Positions 21,058 through 31,711 are shown, counted from the stretch's first letter. The stretch is DNA of 64,000 nucleotides from Pantoea agglomerans NBRC 102470 (GCF_001598475.1 NZ_BCZA01000007.1:248001-312000), one strand, 5' to 3'. Made by a program: numbers and translations. The notes: a model not told the origin generated them from the letters alone.

Positions 21058-21693
21058 TTATGCGGAGTGCCGGGTAGTCTCTTTCAGTGTCCTGGTGAGT
21101 TGCTCTCTGTTCAGGGCTACGCAATAGGCGGGTGTCCCACGCTCGAAACGCCAGCCTTCCGCTAATGCTCCCGCATCCACGGCATCAAATCCAAAGGCTT
21201 CATATAATGCCGTGGCGGTCGCTTTCCCTTCGCTATCATCTCCCGCCAGCGGTAATGCCTGCCGGTTAGCATCGCCCGGCGGCAGGCCCTGCGTTTCAAG
21301 ATCGGTCATGCGGATGGCATTGAATGCCTTGGTGACGCGGCTGTCAGGAAGCAGGCGGGCAAGCCGTTCACTGGTGCTGATGCGGCCATTGAGCAGCTCT
21401 TCAATTTCGCCATCGCGGTCGGGATAGTAATTGACCGCATCAAGCACGATTTTTCCCCGCAATTCTGTGGCCGGAAGTTGTTCCGTTGCCGTGAGCGGCA
21501 CGGCAATCACCGCCACGTCGCCGAACTCTGCGGCCTCTGTGGCGGTACCGGTTTCACAGCCAATCATCGGTTTCAGGCTGAACAGCGTTCGTGGATCGCG
21601 CGAGTTGCTGAGCATCACCTGATGTCCTGCCTGAATCGCCAGTTTTGCAATCGCCCGGCCAACAAAGCCTGCGCCAATAATGCCTATTTTCAT
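21058..21693 (-). CDS. NADPH-dependent oxidoreductase of the F420-reductase-like (NAD-binding) family
   Basis: This 211-aa protein begins MKIGIIGAGFVGRAIAKLA, a Rossmann nucleotide-binding motif (GxGxxG). VMLSNSRDP near residues 34-42 is the usual end of the second strand that binds the NADP phosphate. Such proteins are annotated as F420-dependent NADP reductase-like, although enterobacteria lack F420, so the true substrate is unknown. The start at 21693 is set by GAGGAG six bases upstream. A LysR regulator is divergently transcribed from 21795 and is likely to control it. Confidence 0.8.
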   Translation of the reverse strand: MKIGIIGAGFVGRAIAKLAIQAGHQVMLSNSRDPRTLFSLKPMIGCETGTATEAAEFGDVAVIAVPLTATEQLPATELRGKIVLDAVNYYPDRDGEIEELLNGRISTSERLARLLPDSRVTKAFNAIRMTDLETQGLPPGDANRQALPLAGDDSEGKATATALYEAFGFDAVDAGALAEGWRFERGTPAYCVALNREQLTRTLKETTRHSA

Positions 21694-21794
21694 ACGTTTC
21701 TCCTCGATGAGTTTCACGCACTGACCTTAATTAAAAACAGGAGGTGAATAAATCGACAAACAGACGCAATATAAACAACCAACAGGAGGGAATC

Positions 21795-22703
21795 ATGGAT
21801 CGGCTTACCAGCATGAACGTGTTCGTTACCGTCGCGGAATCGGGCTCGTTTGCCGCAGCCGCCGGGCATTTGCAAATCTCACCGCAGATGGTGGCGAAGC
21901 ATATCGCCATGCTGGAGAAGCATCTCGGTACGCTGCTTCTGCATCGCACCACCCGACGACAAAGTCTGACGGATGTGGGCCGCAACTATTTCGAACGCTG
22001 CAAAATCGTGCTGGCAGAGGTGCAGGAAGCGGATGCGATCGCGCTGGATATGCAGCAGCGGCCGTCCGGTACGCTGAAGGTCAGCGCCCCGGTCACGTTT
22101 GGTTCTTTTAGCCTGGCGCCGTTTGTGACCCGCTATCTTGACCGGTTTCCGGAAACGCAGGTCGATCTTGAACTCAGCGATCGGCTGGTCGATCCGTTTG
22201 AAGAGGGTTATGAGGTGGTGATCCGGATTGGTGCGCTGGCGGACAGTTCGATCATCGCCCATCCACTGCAGCCCTACCGGCTGATAGCCTGCGCGTCGCC
22301 AGCCTATCTGGCGCGGCACGGTGTTCCCGCCACGCCAGCGGAGCTGGTGAACCACGCCTGTCTCGTTTATGGCATCTGGTCGCCCTCAAAACCCTGCCGC
22401 TGGGTATTCAGCCAGGCCGGTAAGGTTGAAGAGGTGCATCCGCAGGGACGCATGCGATCAAATGACTGGAAAGCGCTGCTGCATGCGGCGCTGGAGGGTT
22501 ATGGCATTACCCTGGGGCCGGCCACCATTCTCTCTGAAGAGATCAGACAGGGCCGGCTGGTCCAGGTGCTGCCCGATTATGCCGGGCCAGCACGACCCAT
22601 GCATGTGCTGATCCCGGCGGGCCGCCGCCAGACGGTGAAAATCCGCAGTTTTGTTAGCGCCATTATCACCGAGTTTGGCCTCTATCCACCCCAATCCGGT
22701 TAA
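21795..22703 (+). CDS. LysR-family transcriptional regulator
   Basis: This 302-aa protein has an N-terminal winged helix (MDRLTSMNVFVTVAESGSF through about residue 60, with SPQMVAKHIAMLE as the recognition region). A C-terminal substrate-binding effector domain follows. It resembles the CrgA/DsdC-like group often paired with oxidoreductases. GGAGG lies just before the ATG at 21795. It is divergent from the oxidoreductase gene, with about 100 bases between, so it probably regulates that gene and itself. Confidence 0.9.
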   Translation: MDRLTSMNVFVTVAESGSFAAAAGHLQISPQMVAKHIAMLEKHLGTLLLHRTTRRQSLTDVGRNYFERCKIVLAEVQEADAIALDMQQRPSGTLKVSAPVTFGSFSLAPFVTRYLDRFPETQVDLELSDRLVDPFEEGYEVVIRIGALADSSIIAHPLQPYRLIACASPAYLARHGVPATPAELVNHACLVYGIWSPSKPCRWVFSQAGKVEEVHPQGRMRSNDWKALLHAALEGYGITLGPATILSEEIRQGRLVQVLPDYAGPARPMHVLIPAGRRQTVKIRSFVSAIITEFGLYPPQSG

Positions 22704-22712
22704 ACCAGGCGG

Positions 22713-23993
22713 TTATCGGCTCAGCAGCGGGAGTAACTGGGGCAGCTGCGACAACAGGTAGAGAATCAGACCGATGGTGCCGCCAACCAGCGTGCCGTTG
22801 ATGCGGATAAACTGCAGGTCTTTGCCGATATTAAGTTCGATCTGCTGCGACATGTCGCGTGCATCCCAGCTCTTCACGGTGTCGCTGATGTGGCGCGTCA
22901 GGAAGCCAGCAAACTCGGGTGCAACGCTGCGTGCGGCCTGTTCCAGATGCTGATTCATCGAGTCACGCAGCGCCGGGTCGGCCGCCAGGGTTTCGCCCAG
23001 CCATAAGGCTGCACCGCGCACTTTCTCCTGCACCCGTGAGTCATCACTGCTGAGATCCGCCTTGAGCCAGTTGCGCATATCATTCCACAGTTCGCCGATG
23101 TAACGATTGAATGAGGCATCTTCTTTCAGCCAGCCTTTGATCTCCTCGGCACGCTCTGCCATTTCCGGGTCGTTCTGCAGTTTAACGATCAGTTTGTCGA
23201 CCGCCCGATTGAAGCCGAGGCGTAGCTCATGCCCCTGATCCAGCGCCACATCATCCAGCAGTGAATCGACCGCGTTTGCCACCAGTTCGGCGCTGTGCTC
23301 GCCCAGCCATTCGGTCGGCAACATTTTTGCTTTAATCGGATGCTCGCGTTTCAGCCAGCGCACCAGCTGCATGGCAATAAACTCGCGGGTACTGGGCTTA
23401 TGCAGCAGCTTCAGCAGCTGTTCGATTGCCGCGTCCAGCAGCGCCTGATGACGGTTGTTTTTCGTCAGGCTCTCCAGCAGCAGGGCGCTGGTCTGGCTGA
23501 GATCGACCTTGTCGATGGCGCGATGTACTGCGCGGCGCATGAAATTCTGGATCCGTGTGTCATCGGTCAGATCAAGGAAGCCGCGCATGACCTGCAGCAG
23601 ATGGCGGCCAATGCGGTCAGCATTGCCCGGCGCATTCAGCCATTGCGCCAGCAGGTTGGAAGGATCGTGACGGCGAATCAGATTCAGCAGCGAGTCGGTA
23701 TCAAGAAACTTCTCCTGCACAAAGCGACCGAGGTTTTCACCGATACGATCTTTGTTGCGCGGAATGATGGCGGTATGACGCGAGATAAAGGGCACCGGCA
23801 CGCGCCGGAACAGTGCGACCACCGCGAACCAGTCCGCCAGCGCGCCGACCATCGCAGCTTCTGCTATCGCCTTTACGCCGCTGACCCAGAAGCCGGGTGG
23901 CAGAAAAAGCGTAACGATAAAGGTAATTGCAGCCAGCAGTAACAGCAGCAGCGCCAGACGTTTCGTCCGTTTCAGTTCGTGTTGTTTATCCAT
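22713..23993 (-). CDS. yjiN: DUF445 inner-membrane protein YjiN
   Basis: This 426-aa protein has the same length as E. coli YjiN. An N-terminal hydrophobic hairpin ([19 protein letters not shown] and a second segment with [12 protein letters not shown]) is followed by a long helical domain. A C-terminal hydrophobic anchor ([15 protein letters not shown]) is also present. The function of DUF445 proteins is not established. It converges with the LysR gene, 9 bases apart. Confidence 0.92.
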   Translation of the reverse strand: MDKQHELKRTKRLALLLLLLAAITFIVTLFLPPGFWVSGVKAIAEAAMVGALADWFAVVALFRRVPVPFISRHTAIIPRNKDRIGENLGRFVQEKFLDTDSLLNLIRRHDPSNLLAQWLNAPGNADRIGRHLLQVMRGFLDLTDDTRIQNFMRRAVHRAIDKVDLSQTSALLLESLTKNNRHQALLDAAIEQLLKLLHKPSTREFIAMQLVRWLKREHPIKAKMLPTEWLGEHSAELVANAVDSLLDDVALDQGHELRLGFNRAVDKLIVKLQNDPEMAERAEEIKGWLKEDASFNRYIGELWNDMRNWLKADLSSDDSRVQEKVRGAALWLGETLAADPALRDSMNQHLEQAARSVAPEFAGFLTRHISDTVKSWDARDMSQQIELNIGKDLQFIRINGTLVGGTIGLILYLLSQLPQLLPLLSR

Positions 23994-24019
23994 ATCCTGA
24001 TCTTAGCAGAGAGCCGGTT

Positions 24020-25522
24020 TCATCGGCGACGGCCACCCAGCAGGCTGCCGAGTACGCCGCGGATGATCTGATTGGTAATCTGGCGCGTGGCGCTTTTCGC
24101 CATGGTCTGTACCACGCCATCGTGCTTGCCGCCGCGCGGGCCGGTTCGGCCAAACAGGATCTCTTTCAGCCCGCCGAGAATGCCGTTATCTACCGCGACA
24201 TCGTCGCCTTTCGCCGGAGGCGCGCTGGCCTGATCGCTGGCGGCCTGAAACCCTTTTTGCAGCTTCTCAAATGCCGATTCGCGATCAACTTCGCTGTCAT
24301 ATTTGCCATAGAGCGGTGAATGATTGATCAGGCCGTTGCGCTCATCGCCTGTGACCGGACCCATACGTGAGCCGGGGGCGATCACCATGGCCCGTTCCAC
24401 CACCGACGGACTGCCTTTGGTATCCAGGAAGGAGATCAGCGCTTCGCCGGTGCCCAGCGCCTGAATTGCCTCGACGCTGTCAAACGCCGGATTGGCGCGC
24501 AGGGTATCGGCGGCGGTTTTTACCGCTTTCTGATCTTTAGGGGTGAAGGCGCGCAGGGCGTGCTGAACGCGGTTGCCGAGCTGGCCCAGCACCCGATCCG
24601 GAATATCCGCCGGGTTCTGGGTGACGAACCAGACGCCGACCCCTTTGGAGCGGATCAGCCGCATGACCTGTTCTATTTTCTCCAGCAGCACCGGCGGCGC
24701 GTCGGTAAACAGCAGGTGCGCCTCATCAAAGAAGAACACCAGCTTTGGCTGATCGAGATCGCCCGCTTCCGGCAGATGCTCATAAAGCTCCGACAGCAGC
24801 CACAGCAGGCTGGTGGCGTAGAGTTTCGGCATCTGGTAGAGCTTCTCAGCAGAGAGGATGTTGATGACGCCTTTGCCGTTGCTGTCGACACGCATCCAGT
24901 CGGCAATATCCAGCATCGGTTCACCAAAGAAGTGCTCCGCGCCCTGTTGCTCCAGCGTCAGTAACCCGCGCTGGATGGCGCCGACCGAGGCGCTGTTGAT
25001 ATTGCCGTAGTGGGTCTGGAAGCTTTTGGCGTTGTCACCGATGTACTGGGTCATGGCGCGCAGATCTTTGAAGTCCAGCAGCAGCAAACCCTGGTCATCG
25101 GCGATGCGGAAAATAATCTGCAATACGCCGCTCTGCACCTCATTCAGATTCAGCAGTCGCGCCAGCAGCAGCGGCCCGAGATCGGAGACGGTAGCGCGAA
25201 CCGGATGGCCTTTCTCGCCGAAGATATCCCACAGCACCACCGGATTACTCTGCGGCTGCCAGTCGGTGACGCCGATTTTCTCCAGCCTCTCCTGCAGCTT
25301 TTCGCTGGACTGGCCAGCCATCGCCACGCCGGTCAAATCGCCTTTAACGTCAGCCATAAAGACCGGCACGCCGCTGGCGGAGAACGATTCCGCCAGTTTC
25401 TGCAGCGTAACGGTTTTACCGGTGCCGGTCGCGCCGGTGATCAGGCCGTGGCGGTTGGCCATTTGCGGTAACAGATGAAGTTCGACGTCTGGCGTACGGG
25501 CAATCAGTAGCGGGGAAGTCAT
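24020..25522 (-). CDS. yjgR: DUF853 HerA-like ATPase YjgR
   Basis: This 500-aa P-loop ATPase has Walker A GATGTGKT (residues 30-37), Walker B in [12 protein letters not shown], and [12 protein letters not shown] typical of the HerA/FtsK superfamily. Its length equals E. coli YjgR. It lies just before yjiN on the same strand. The physiological role is unknown. Note that the island at 43.6-45.3 kb encodes a second, unrelated HerA-like ATPase. Confidence 0.92.
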   Translation of the reverse strand: MTSPLLIARTPDVELHLLPQMANRHGLITGATGTGKTVTLQKLAESFSASGVPVFMADVKGDLTGVAMAGQSSEKLQERLEKIGVTDWQPQSNPVVLWDIFGEKGHPVRATVSDLGPLLLARLLNLNEVQSGVLQIIFRIADDQGLLLLDFKDLRAMTQYIGDNAKSFQTHYGNINSASVGAIQRGLLTLEQQGAEHFFGEPMLDIADWMRVDSNGKGVINILSAEKLYQMPKLYATSLLWLLSELYEHLPEAGDLDQPKLVFFFDEAHLLFTDAPPVLLEKIEQVMRLIRSKGVGVWFVTQNPADIPDRVLGQLGNRVQHALRAFTPKDQKAVKTAADTLRANPAFDSVEAIQALGTGEALISFLDTKGSPSVVERAMVIAPGSRMGPVTGDERNGLINHSPLYGKYDSEVDRESAFEKLQKGFQAASDQASAPPAKGDDVAVDNGILGGLKEILFGRTGPRGGKHDGVVQTMAKSATRQITNQIIRGVLGSLLGGRRR

Positions 25523-25596
25523 GATTTTCCACTCTCAGGCATTGGGTTATGCCTGAAGGATAGCAAGCCGGAGCGGCACAGGAGGAGAACTATTCA

Positions 25597-25630
25597 CCAA
25601 AAAAAGGCCGCTGCCCGGGGAGCAGCGGCC
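25597..25630 (-). terminator. Intrinsic terminator after the solute-binding protein gene
   Basis: GGCCGCTGC (25606-25614) and GCAGCGGCC (25622-25630) form a 9-bp stem, followed on the minus strand by a T-run. Confidence 0.88.
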
Positions 25631-25642
25631 TGCAACAGTGGT

Positions 25643-27214
25643 TTACTTCTGCACCTCTTCAAAATTGAGCAGGCTGACGCCGATGCCCTGCTGCAGGTGA
25701 CTGAGGTTGCTGCGCACCGCCACCTGGGTTGCGCCCTGTAACAGCATGACAAACGGCGAATCCTGCTGGATGCGGGTTTGCAGCCCGGTGTAGAGGTTGC
25801 GACGTTTCGCCGCATCGCTCTCTCCGGCGGCGGCGCGGGTCTGTGCACTCAGCTCCGGAATCGTCCAGCCGACGCGCCACGCCAGGGTTTTGCCGCCGCC
25901 CGGCACGTTATAGGCAAAGGTGCTGGCATTGGTGTTGGGATCGATGTAGTCCGCGCCCCAGTAAGTAAAGATGGCCTGGAAGTCACGGCTGCGCATTTTG
26001 CTCCACAGCTCCGATTCCGCCACCGGCTGGATATCAAGCTGCACATCCGCTTTGGCAAAGCTGGCCTGCAGTGCCTGCGCCACATCAATGTAAGGTGGCT
26101 GGTTCACCACCGTCAGCGCGATATGGGTGCCAGGTTTGATGCCGCCTTTTTGCAGTATCGCCTGTGCCTTTTTCAGATCGTAATGGAACGGTGTCGTGTT
26201 CAGCGCACCATCGAAGCCGTCCGGCAGGAAGCTCTGATGAATGCGGTACTGACCTTTCAGCAGCTGGTTCGCCAGGCTGTCATAGTCAACCAGCCAGCGC
26301 GCCGCCTGCCACAACGCCGGATTCCCCAGCGCCGGTTGCTGCGGGCTTTGGGTGTTAAAGCCCAGGTAGTAAACCAGGCTGGACGGGAAGGCATCAATAC
26401 GCACATTGGCGGTGTTCTTCAGCGCGGTAATCTGATCCGGGCCGAGCTGATAGGCGACATCCACATCACCCTGCTGGATCAGCAGACGGCGGCTGCCCGG
26501 ATCGGCCACACCTTTTAGCAATACCCGCTTCAGATGCGGCTTCTGGCTGCTGTGGGGATTGGCTTCCAGCACCAGCGCCTGTAGCGGCACAAACTGTTTG
26601 ATGGCATAGGCGGCGCTGCCGGCGGAGTGCACCTTCAGCCAGCTATTGCCGTAATCGTTGTTGCTGGCGTGCTCTTGTGCCAGTTTGCTGTCGACGATGG
26701 AGGAGACCGGCGCGGTCAGCAGGCGCAACGCCAGATCGCTGCCAATCTCCGCTGGCCAGCGCAGTTCAAGCTGGTGGTCGTTGATCACGGTGAACTGCTG
26801 ATCGATGTTTTCTGGCGTCCAGCCAAATTCACCCAGAATAAAAGAGGGCGCTTTATTGAGTTTTACCGCGCGGGTTAATGAAAAGACCACATCCTGTGCA
26901 GTCACGGGATGACCACTGGCGAAGCGGGCCTGCGGATTAAGATCAAACACCAGGCTATGAGGCGTTTTGCCTGCCTGCCAGCGCGTAGCAGCCAGCGGTG
27001 AGAGCTGCTGCGGATTCTGATGATCCGGCTCCAGCAGTGTCTGATAGATATTGCGCTGGCTACTGTTGCTGACGGTCTCAAAACTTTCCGCCGGGTCGAA
27101 ACTGATGATGCCATCAAGCGGAACGGCAATCACCAGCGTGTCGGCAGGCGTGGCGGCATGTGCCGGGTGAACCAGTGCCAGAGCCGTAAACAGTGACAAG
27201 AGTGTTTTTCGCAT
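25643..27214 (-). CDS. ABC transporter substrate-binding protein, family 5 (peptide/nickel type)
   Basis: This 523-aa protein has a clean signal peptide (MRKTLLSLFTALALVHPAHA). The SBP_bac_5 fold signatures follow: FDPAESFETVS, FNLNPQARFASGHPVTAQDVVFSL (given as parts FDLNPQA and TAQDVVFS) and KGVADPGSR. It would capture a peptide or similar ligand in the periplasm. No permease or ATPase genes adjoin it, so it is an orphan binding protein whose partner must be elsewhere. It ends at a strong terminator. Ligand cannot be predicted. Confidence 0.88.
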   Translation of the reverse strand: MRKTLLSLFTALALVHPAHAATPADTLVIAVPLDGIISFDPAESFETVSNSSQRNIYQTLLEPDHQNPQQLSPLAATRWQAGKTPHSLVFDLNPQARFASGHPVTAQDVVFSLTRAVKLNKAPSFILGEFGWTPENIDQQFTVINDHQLELRWPAEIGSDLALRLLTAPVSSIVDSKLAQEHASNNDYGNSWLKVHSAGSAAYAIKQFVPLQALVLEANPHSSQKPHLKRVLLKGVADPGSRRLLIQQGDVDVAYQLGPDQITALKNTANVRIDAFPSSLVYYLGFNTQSPQQPALGNPALWQAARWLVDYDSLANQLLKGQYRIHQSFLPDGFDGALNTTPFHYDLKKAQAILQKGGIKPGTHIALTVVNQPPYIDVAQALQASFAKADVQLDIQPVAESELWSKMRSRDFQAIFTYWGADYIDPNTNASTFAYNVPGGGKTLAWRVGWTIPELSAQTRAAAGESDAAKRRNLYTGLQTRIQQDSPFVMLLQGATQVAVRSNLSHLQQGIGVSLLNFEEVQK

Positions 27215-27903
27215 GGAGGGTTATCCTGAGTCGTTGATAGCTCTACTCTATCGGGCGCCGGATAATCTCCAAATGCGGGTTTCTTATGAGCTTTGCACAA
27301 TTATTAGCGTAGTCATTCAGGCAAAGAGACAAAATAAGATAATGACGGTCAGTAATTATTTTATTGTCATTTTACAGCGGGCGGAATAAAGCCGGTTTTA
27401 CTCAGCCGATCACAAATTGCGCACAGTCTGATTGTATGACTATCAAAGTCACTATAGTGTTAACGATGAGAATGATTCTCTTGTATGGAAGTATGATATT
27501 TTTTTATCGGTTATCTGGCGTGATGATGACAGGGCGAAAATAATAACCCTCATTCCTGCGTTAAAAGAGTTAAATACCCGATGTTTATGCGGTTTTACCC
27601 CCGATTTCCGCGCTGTAAATCTTTTACCTCTCCGCAACCCTTTCGCAACACCATGATAAACTTTTACTAAGACACATCTTAAATTCAATTTTTACATTCA
27701 GACATATCTATATCCCTAAGATTGCCAGGTTATTAACCGATAAGTTTCGTTAGTCACCGAACCATAATTCTACCTGCCCTTGTCTGTTCTGCCGTCGTCT
27801 GTGCCGCGTGCGTTGATCTCAGCGGGGAGTTTTCCGCCTGCACTCAGCCTTTCAGCTTCATAACAAATAAAGCGGGTATTTAGCAGATGAGAGTCGTGCG
27901 GAT
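27215..27903. other. Long AT-rich intergenic region between divergent genes
   Basis: These 689 bases separate the binding-protein gene (leftward) from the dehydrogenase operon (rightward). No frame here looks coding: the small frames lack Shine-Dalgarno sites and have unlike composition. It must hold promoters for both sides and includes one Fur-box-like palindrome, listed separately. Confidence 0.55.
27467..27481. promoter_or_regulatory. Fur-box-like palindrome
   Basis: TGAGAATGATTCTCT is a 7-1-7 inverted repeat close to the Fur consensus TGATAATNATTATCA, differing in both half-sites. It lies about 420 bases before the dehydrogenase gamma gene, far from any supported start, so the controlled gene is uncertain. 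Confidence 0.4.
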
Positions 27904-28632
27904 ATGCTTTTAGAAAAACCCACCACCAGGCGTAAATTTTTGCTCGGTTCACTTCTGGCGTTGCCATTAAGTGAACTGGTCTTCAAAGGCATTACTGCGG
28001 CACAGGCGGCAGAGATGGCCGCACCGGAGTTAGCCGATTATAAACCGATCTTTTTTAGTGCCGATGAGTGGCAGTTTATCCTGGCCGCCACTGACCGTTT
28101 GATTCCGGCAGGCGGCAAAGGCAAAGCGCCGGGCGCGCTGGAAACTAACGTGCCGATCTTTATCGATCAGCAACTGCACAGCGAAGCGTTTGGCAGCGAA
28201 ATCTACATGCAGGGGCCGTTCAATACGCAGGCGCCTGCAACCATGGGTTACCAGATCCCGTTCCGCCCACAGCAGATGTATCAGACCGGTATCCGGCTGA
28301 TTAATCAGTGGTCGCAGAACACCCATCAGAAAGCGTTTCATGCACTGACGCTGGAAGAGAAAGATGCGGTGCTGACCCAGGTAAACAAAAACGAGATCGA
28401 CTTTGCCGCACTGGGCGAAGCCGATCTTAAGCCTGCGCATTTCTTCAGCCAGCTGCTTTCCGATACCAAGCATGGCTACCTTGCTGACCCGATGTACGGC
28501 GGTAATAAAGGCATGAAAGCCTGGATCGCCATCGGCTTCCCCGGCGCGCGTGCCAGCTTCACCGAATGGGTGAAACAGCACAACGTTCCTTATCCGCTGG
28601 GTCCGGTCAGTGTGAAGGGCGAACGCGCGTAG
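27904..28632 (+). CDS. Gluconate 2-dehydrogenase-type gamma (small) subunit
   Basis: This 242-aa protein has a Tat signal at its N-terminus (TTRRKFLLGSLLALPLSE), the twin-arginine form known for this subunit, which carries the FAD subunit to the periplasm. The body matches the gluconate 2-dehydrogenase subunit 3 family (FFSADEWQFILAATDRLIPA). It is the first gene of a three-gene operon with the GMC flavoprotein and the cytochrome. The family also includes 2-ketogluconate and sorbitol dehydrogenases, so the sugar acid is not settled. Confidence 0.88.
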   Translation: MLLEKPTTRRKFLLGSLLALPLSELVFKGITAAQAAEMAAPELADYKPIFFSADEWQFILAATDRLIPAGGKGKAPGALETNVPIFIDQQLHSEAFGSEIYMQGPFNTQAPATMGYQIPFRPQQMYQTGIRLINQWSQNTHQKAFHALTLEEKDAVLTQVNKNEIDFAALGEADLKPAHFFSQLLSDTKHGYLADPMYGGNKGMKAWIAIGFPGARASFTEWVKQHNVPYPLGPVSVKGERA

Positions 28633-28668
28633 GGCGCGTCCACATCAGGTATTTGAAACAGGATTATC

Positions 28669-30438
28669 ATGGCACAGGTTACTAAAAAAGAAGTCGACGT
28701 CGTGGTCTGCGGCCTCGGCTGGGCAGGCTCGCTGATGAGCATCGAGCTGGCACTGGCAGGTCTGGACGTGCGCGCCCTTGAGCGCGGCGGCGATCGCGAT
28801 TATGACGAGTTCGCCTACCCGAAACCAGCGGATGAATACGCCTATGCGGTGCGCAATAAAGTGTTTGCCACCCCCGCCGAAGTGGCGGTCACCGTCCGCT
28901 ACAACAGCAGCCAGACGGCATTGCCAACCCGTAAATGGGGTGCGTTTGCTCCGGGCACCGGCGTAGGCGGTTCCGGCCTGCACTGGACCGCAGTACTGAT
29001 CCGTCCGACACCAACCGATATCAAACTGAAGACTTATGTCGACGAGGCTTACAAGCCGGGCATTCTGCAGGATGATATGCGGGTGATGGACTTCCCGTTC
29101 AGCTGGGAAGAGATCGAACCCTACTACTACAAATTCGAACTGATTTGCGGCCAGTCGGGCAACACCGGCAACCTGCGCGGCAAAATTCTGGAAGGCGGCG
29201 ATCCGTTTGAAGGCCCGCGTTCTGAGCCTTATCCGCTGCCTGCGCTGGATGACACACTGAACAACGTGATGTTCAAAGAGGTGGCGACCAAACTCGGTTA
29301 CCATCCGTTCCCGAACCCGTCGGCCTGTGTGTCGCGTGCGTGGAAAAACCCGTACGGCAACCAGATCGCGCCGTGCAACTACTGCGGCTACTGCAGTAAA
29401 TATCCCTGCCTGAACTACTCCAAAGCGTCGCCGCAGACCGCCGTAATGGATTCACTAAAGCGTATGCCGAACTTCTCCTATGAAGTGAATGCGGAAGTGA
29501 TCAAGGTCGTGCTGAACGATGATAAGAAAACCGCGAAAGGCGTGATCTACATCGATGCACAGGGCAACGAGTGCTTCCAGCCAGCGAAAATCGTGGTGCT
29601 GAGCAGCTTCCAGCTCTACAACGTGCGTCTGATGCTGCTCTCCGGCATCGGCAAGCCTTACAACCCGATTACCGAAGAGGGTGTGGTAGGACGTAACTAC
29701 GCGTTCCTTTCCAACGGCGGCGCAACGCTGTTCTTTAAAGATAAAAACTTCAATCCGTACGCCACGGCGGGCGCGACCGGCCAGATGTTTAACGATATCT
29801 CGCCAGGCAACTTCGACGGACCATCACTCGGCTTCCTCGGCGGCGCGAAGATCCACAGCTCACAGGCGACCGGTACGCCGATCAGCACCGCGCTGCCAAA
29901 AGGCACGCCGACCTGGGGCATGGGATACAAGGAAGGTCTGGAGGAGTGGTACGGTCATTCGATGAAGATCAGCATCACCACCACCTGTCAGTCTTACCGC
30001 GATATCTATCTGGATCTCGACCCGAACTATAACGATCACCGTGGCCTGCCACTGCTGCGCATGACCTTCAACTGGAAAGAGAATGAGCTGAAGCTGCAGC
30101 AGCACCTGAAAGGCATCGTCGGCAATATCGCGAAAGAGCTGAACCCTGACAGCATGAGCATGAGCTTCCTGCCAATGGGTGCGGATTTCGATCTGACCAA
30201 ATATGTCTCTACCCACAACGTGGGCGGTGCCGTAATGGGCGATAACCCGAAAACCTCGGCGCTGAACAAGTATCTGCAGAGCTGGGACGTGCATAACGTC
30301 TTTGTGCCGGGTGGCAACGCTTTCCCGCAGAACTTCCAGGCGAACCCGACCGATACCATCGGTGCGATCACCCTGATGGCGGCACAGGCGATCAAAGATC
30401 AGTATCTGAAAAATCCCGGCCCACTGGTACAGGCATAA
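28669..30438 (+). CDS. GMC-family FAD subunit of gluconate-type dehydrogenase
   Basis: The 589-aa flavoprotein has an N-terminal FAD-binding GxGxxG in VVVCGLGWAGSL (residues 10-21). The GMC C-terminal motif includes HNVGGAVMG and a late asparagine-rich PQNFQANPTDT stretch. A cysteine cluster CNYCGYCSKYPC (about residues 236-247) suits an iron-sulfur centre seen in this family. It has no own signal and is probably exported by hitch-hiking with the Tat subunit upstream. It oxidises a sugar acid in the periplasm and passes electrons to the cytochrome subunit. Confidence 0.9.
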   Translation: MAQVTKKEVDVVVCGLGWAGSLMSIELALAGLDVRALERGGDRDYDEFAYPKPADEYAYAVRNKVFATPAEVAVTVRYNSSQTALPTRKWGAFAPGTGVGGSGLHWTAVLIRPTPTDIKLKTYVDEAYKPGILQDDMRVMDFPFSWEEIEPYYYKFELICGQSGNTGNLRGKILEGGDPFEGPRSEPYPLPALDDTLNNVMFKEVATKLGYHPFPNPSACVSRAWKNPYGNQIAPCNYCGYCSKYPCLNYSKASPQTAVMDSLKRMPNFSYEVNAEVIKVVLNDDKKTAKGVIYIDAQGNECFQPAKIVVLSSFQLYNVRLMLLSGIGKPYNPITEEGVVGRNYAFLSNGGATLFFKDKNFNPYATAGATGQMFNDISPGNFDGPSLGFLGGAKIHSSQATGTPISTALPKGTPTWGMGYKEGLEEWYGHSMKISITTTCQSYRDIYLDLDPNYNDHRGLPLLRMTFNWKENELKLQQHLKGIVGNIAKELNPDSMSMSFLPMGADFDLTKYVSTHNVGGAVMGDNPKTSALNKYLQSWDVHNVFVPGGNAFPQNFQANPTDTIGAITLMAAQAIKDQYLKNPGPLVQA

Positions 30439-30442
30439 GCGC

Positions 30443-31705
30443 ATGAATAAGCTGAAACTGAAATCTTTTATCTTTGCCAACGCGGTGCTGTTAGCCAGCG
30501 GATTTGCGCTGCCGGCTCACGCCGAAGATGAAGCGCAACTGATTAAGCAGGGCGAATATCTCTCGCGGCTGGGCGACTGCATGGCCTGCCACTCACTGCC
30601 TGGCAAGCCTGACTATTCGGGCGGGCTGGCGATTGAGTCGAACCTTGGCACCATCTTCTCCACTAACATCACGCCCGATAAGCAGCACGGTATTGGCAAC
30701 TACAGCGAGCAGCAGTTCTCTGACGCGGTGCGCAAAGGGGTATTACCGGACGGTTCGCATCTCTATCCGGCGATGCCTTATCCTGATTACGCCAAAATCA
30801 GTGATGCCGACATCCACGCGCTTTACGTCTACTTCATGAAAGGCGTGCAGCCAAGCTCAGAACAGCCGCCGGAAACCGATCTGAGCTTCCCGTTCAGCCA
30901 GCGCTGGGGTATGCGTTTCTGGAACTGGGCGTTCGCCTCGGATAAGCCGTTCCAGCCGATTGGTGGCGCTTCTGAAGAGGTCAACCGCGGTGCCTATATC
31001 GTGGAGAGTCTGGGCCACTGCGGCAGCTGTCATACGCCGCGCGGTCTGGGCATGAACGAGAAAGCGCTGGATAGCGGTGACGATAAATTCCTGACAGGCG
31101 GTAGCCTGAACAACTGGGATGTGCCGTCACTGCGTGGCCTGCCACGCTGGAGCGAGCAGGAAGTGGTGGACTACCTGCAGACCGGCCGTAACGATAAAGC
31201 GGCGGTGGGCGGCGAGATGACCTCGGTGATTGAGCACAGCAGCTCACACATGACCGACGCCGATCTGAAAGCCATCGCGGCCTACCTGAAGTTCCTGGGC
31301 GGCAACCCGCCATTGCAGGCGTACAACGTGCAGGCGCAGCAGGCAACGGAAGCGAAACTCACTGCCGCGAAGAACCTGAGCGAAGGCGAGCGTCTTTATC
31401 TGGATAACTGCGGTGCCTGTCACTTCGTGACCGGCAAAGGCGCGCCAGGGATCTTCCCGGAGCTGGATCAGGCGACGATCGTCAATGCCAAAGATCCAAC
31501 CGGTCTGATCCACACCATCCTGGCCGGCGCACAGCAGCCTTCCACCGCGAAGGCCCCGTCGAAACTGGCGATGCCAGGCTTTGGTCAGCGTCTGAGTGAT
31601 GATGAAGTCGCGCAGCTGGCGACCTTTATTCGCCAGGGCTGGAGCAACACCGCGCCAGCGGTGAGCAAAGATCAGGTTGCTGAAGTGCGTAAAACGCTGA
31701 AGTAA
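30443..31705 (+). CDS. Tri-haem cytochrome c subunit of gluconate-type dehydrogenase
   Basis: This 420-aa protein has a signal peptide ending ALPAHA and three CXXCH haem sites: CMACH (46-50), CGSCH (about 193-197) and CGACH (about 323-327). It transfers electrons from the flavoprotein to ubiquinone at the membrane. It starts four bases after the FAD subunit stop. The triplet lets the cell make 2-ketogluconate or a related keto-acid outside the cytoplasm, a common trait of Pantoea. Confidence 0.92.
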   Translation: MNKLKLKSFIFANAVLLASGFALPAHAEDEAQLIKQGEYLSRLGDCMACHSLPGKPDYSGGLAIESNLGTIFSTNITPDKQHGIGNYSEQQFSDAVRKGVLPDGSHLYPAMPYPDYAKISDADIHALYVYFMKGVQPSSEQPPETDLSFPFSQRWGMRFWNWAFASDKPFQPIGGASEEVNRGAYIVESLGHCGSCHTPRGLGMNEKALDSGDDKFLTGGSLNNWDVPSLRGLPRWSEQEVVDYLQTGRNDKAAVGGEMTSVIEHSSSHMTDADLKAIAAYLKFLGGNPPLQAYNVQAQQATEAKLTAAKNLSEGERLYLDNCGACHFVTGKGAPGIFPELDQATIVNAKDPTGLIHTILAGAQQPSTAKAPSKLAMPGFGQRLSDDEVAQLATFIRQGWSNTAPAVSKDQVAEVRKTLK

Positions 31706-31711
31706 TCGAGC

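Noticed and set aside
27432..27688. Two overlapping small frames in the 27.4-27.7 kb gap
   Set aside because: Opposite-strand shadows of each other, no Shine-Dalgarno, AT-rich non-coding look.
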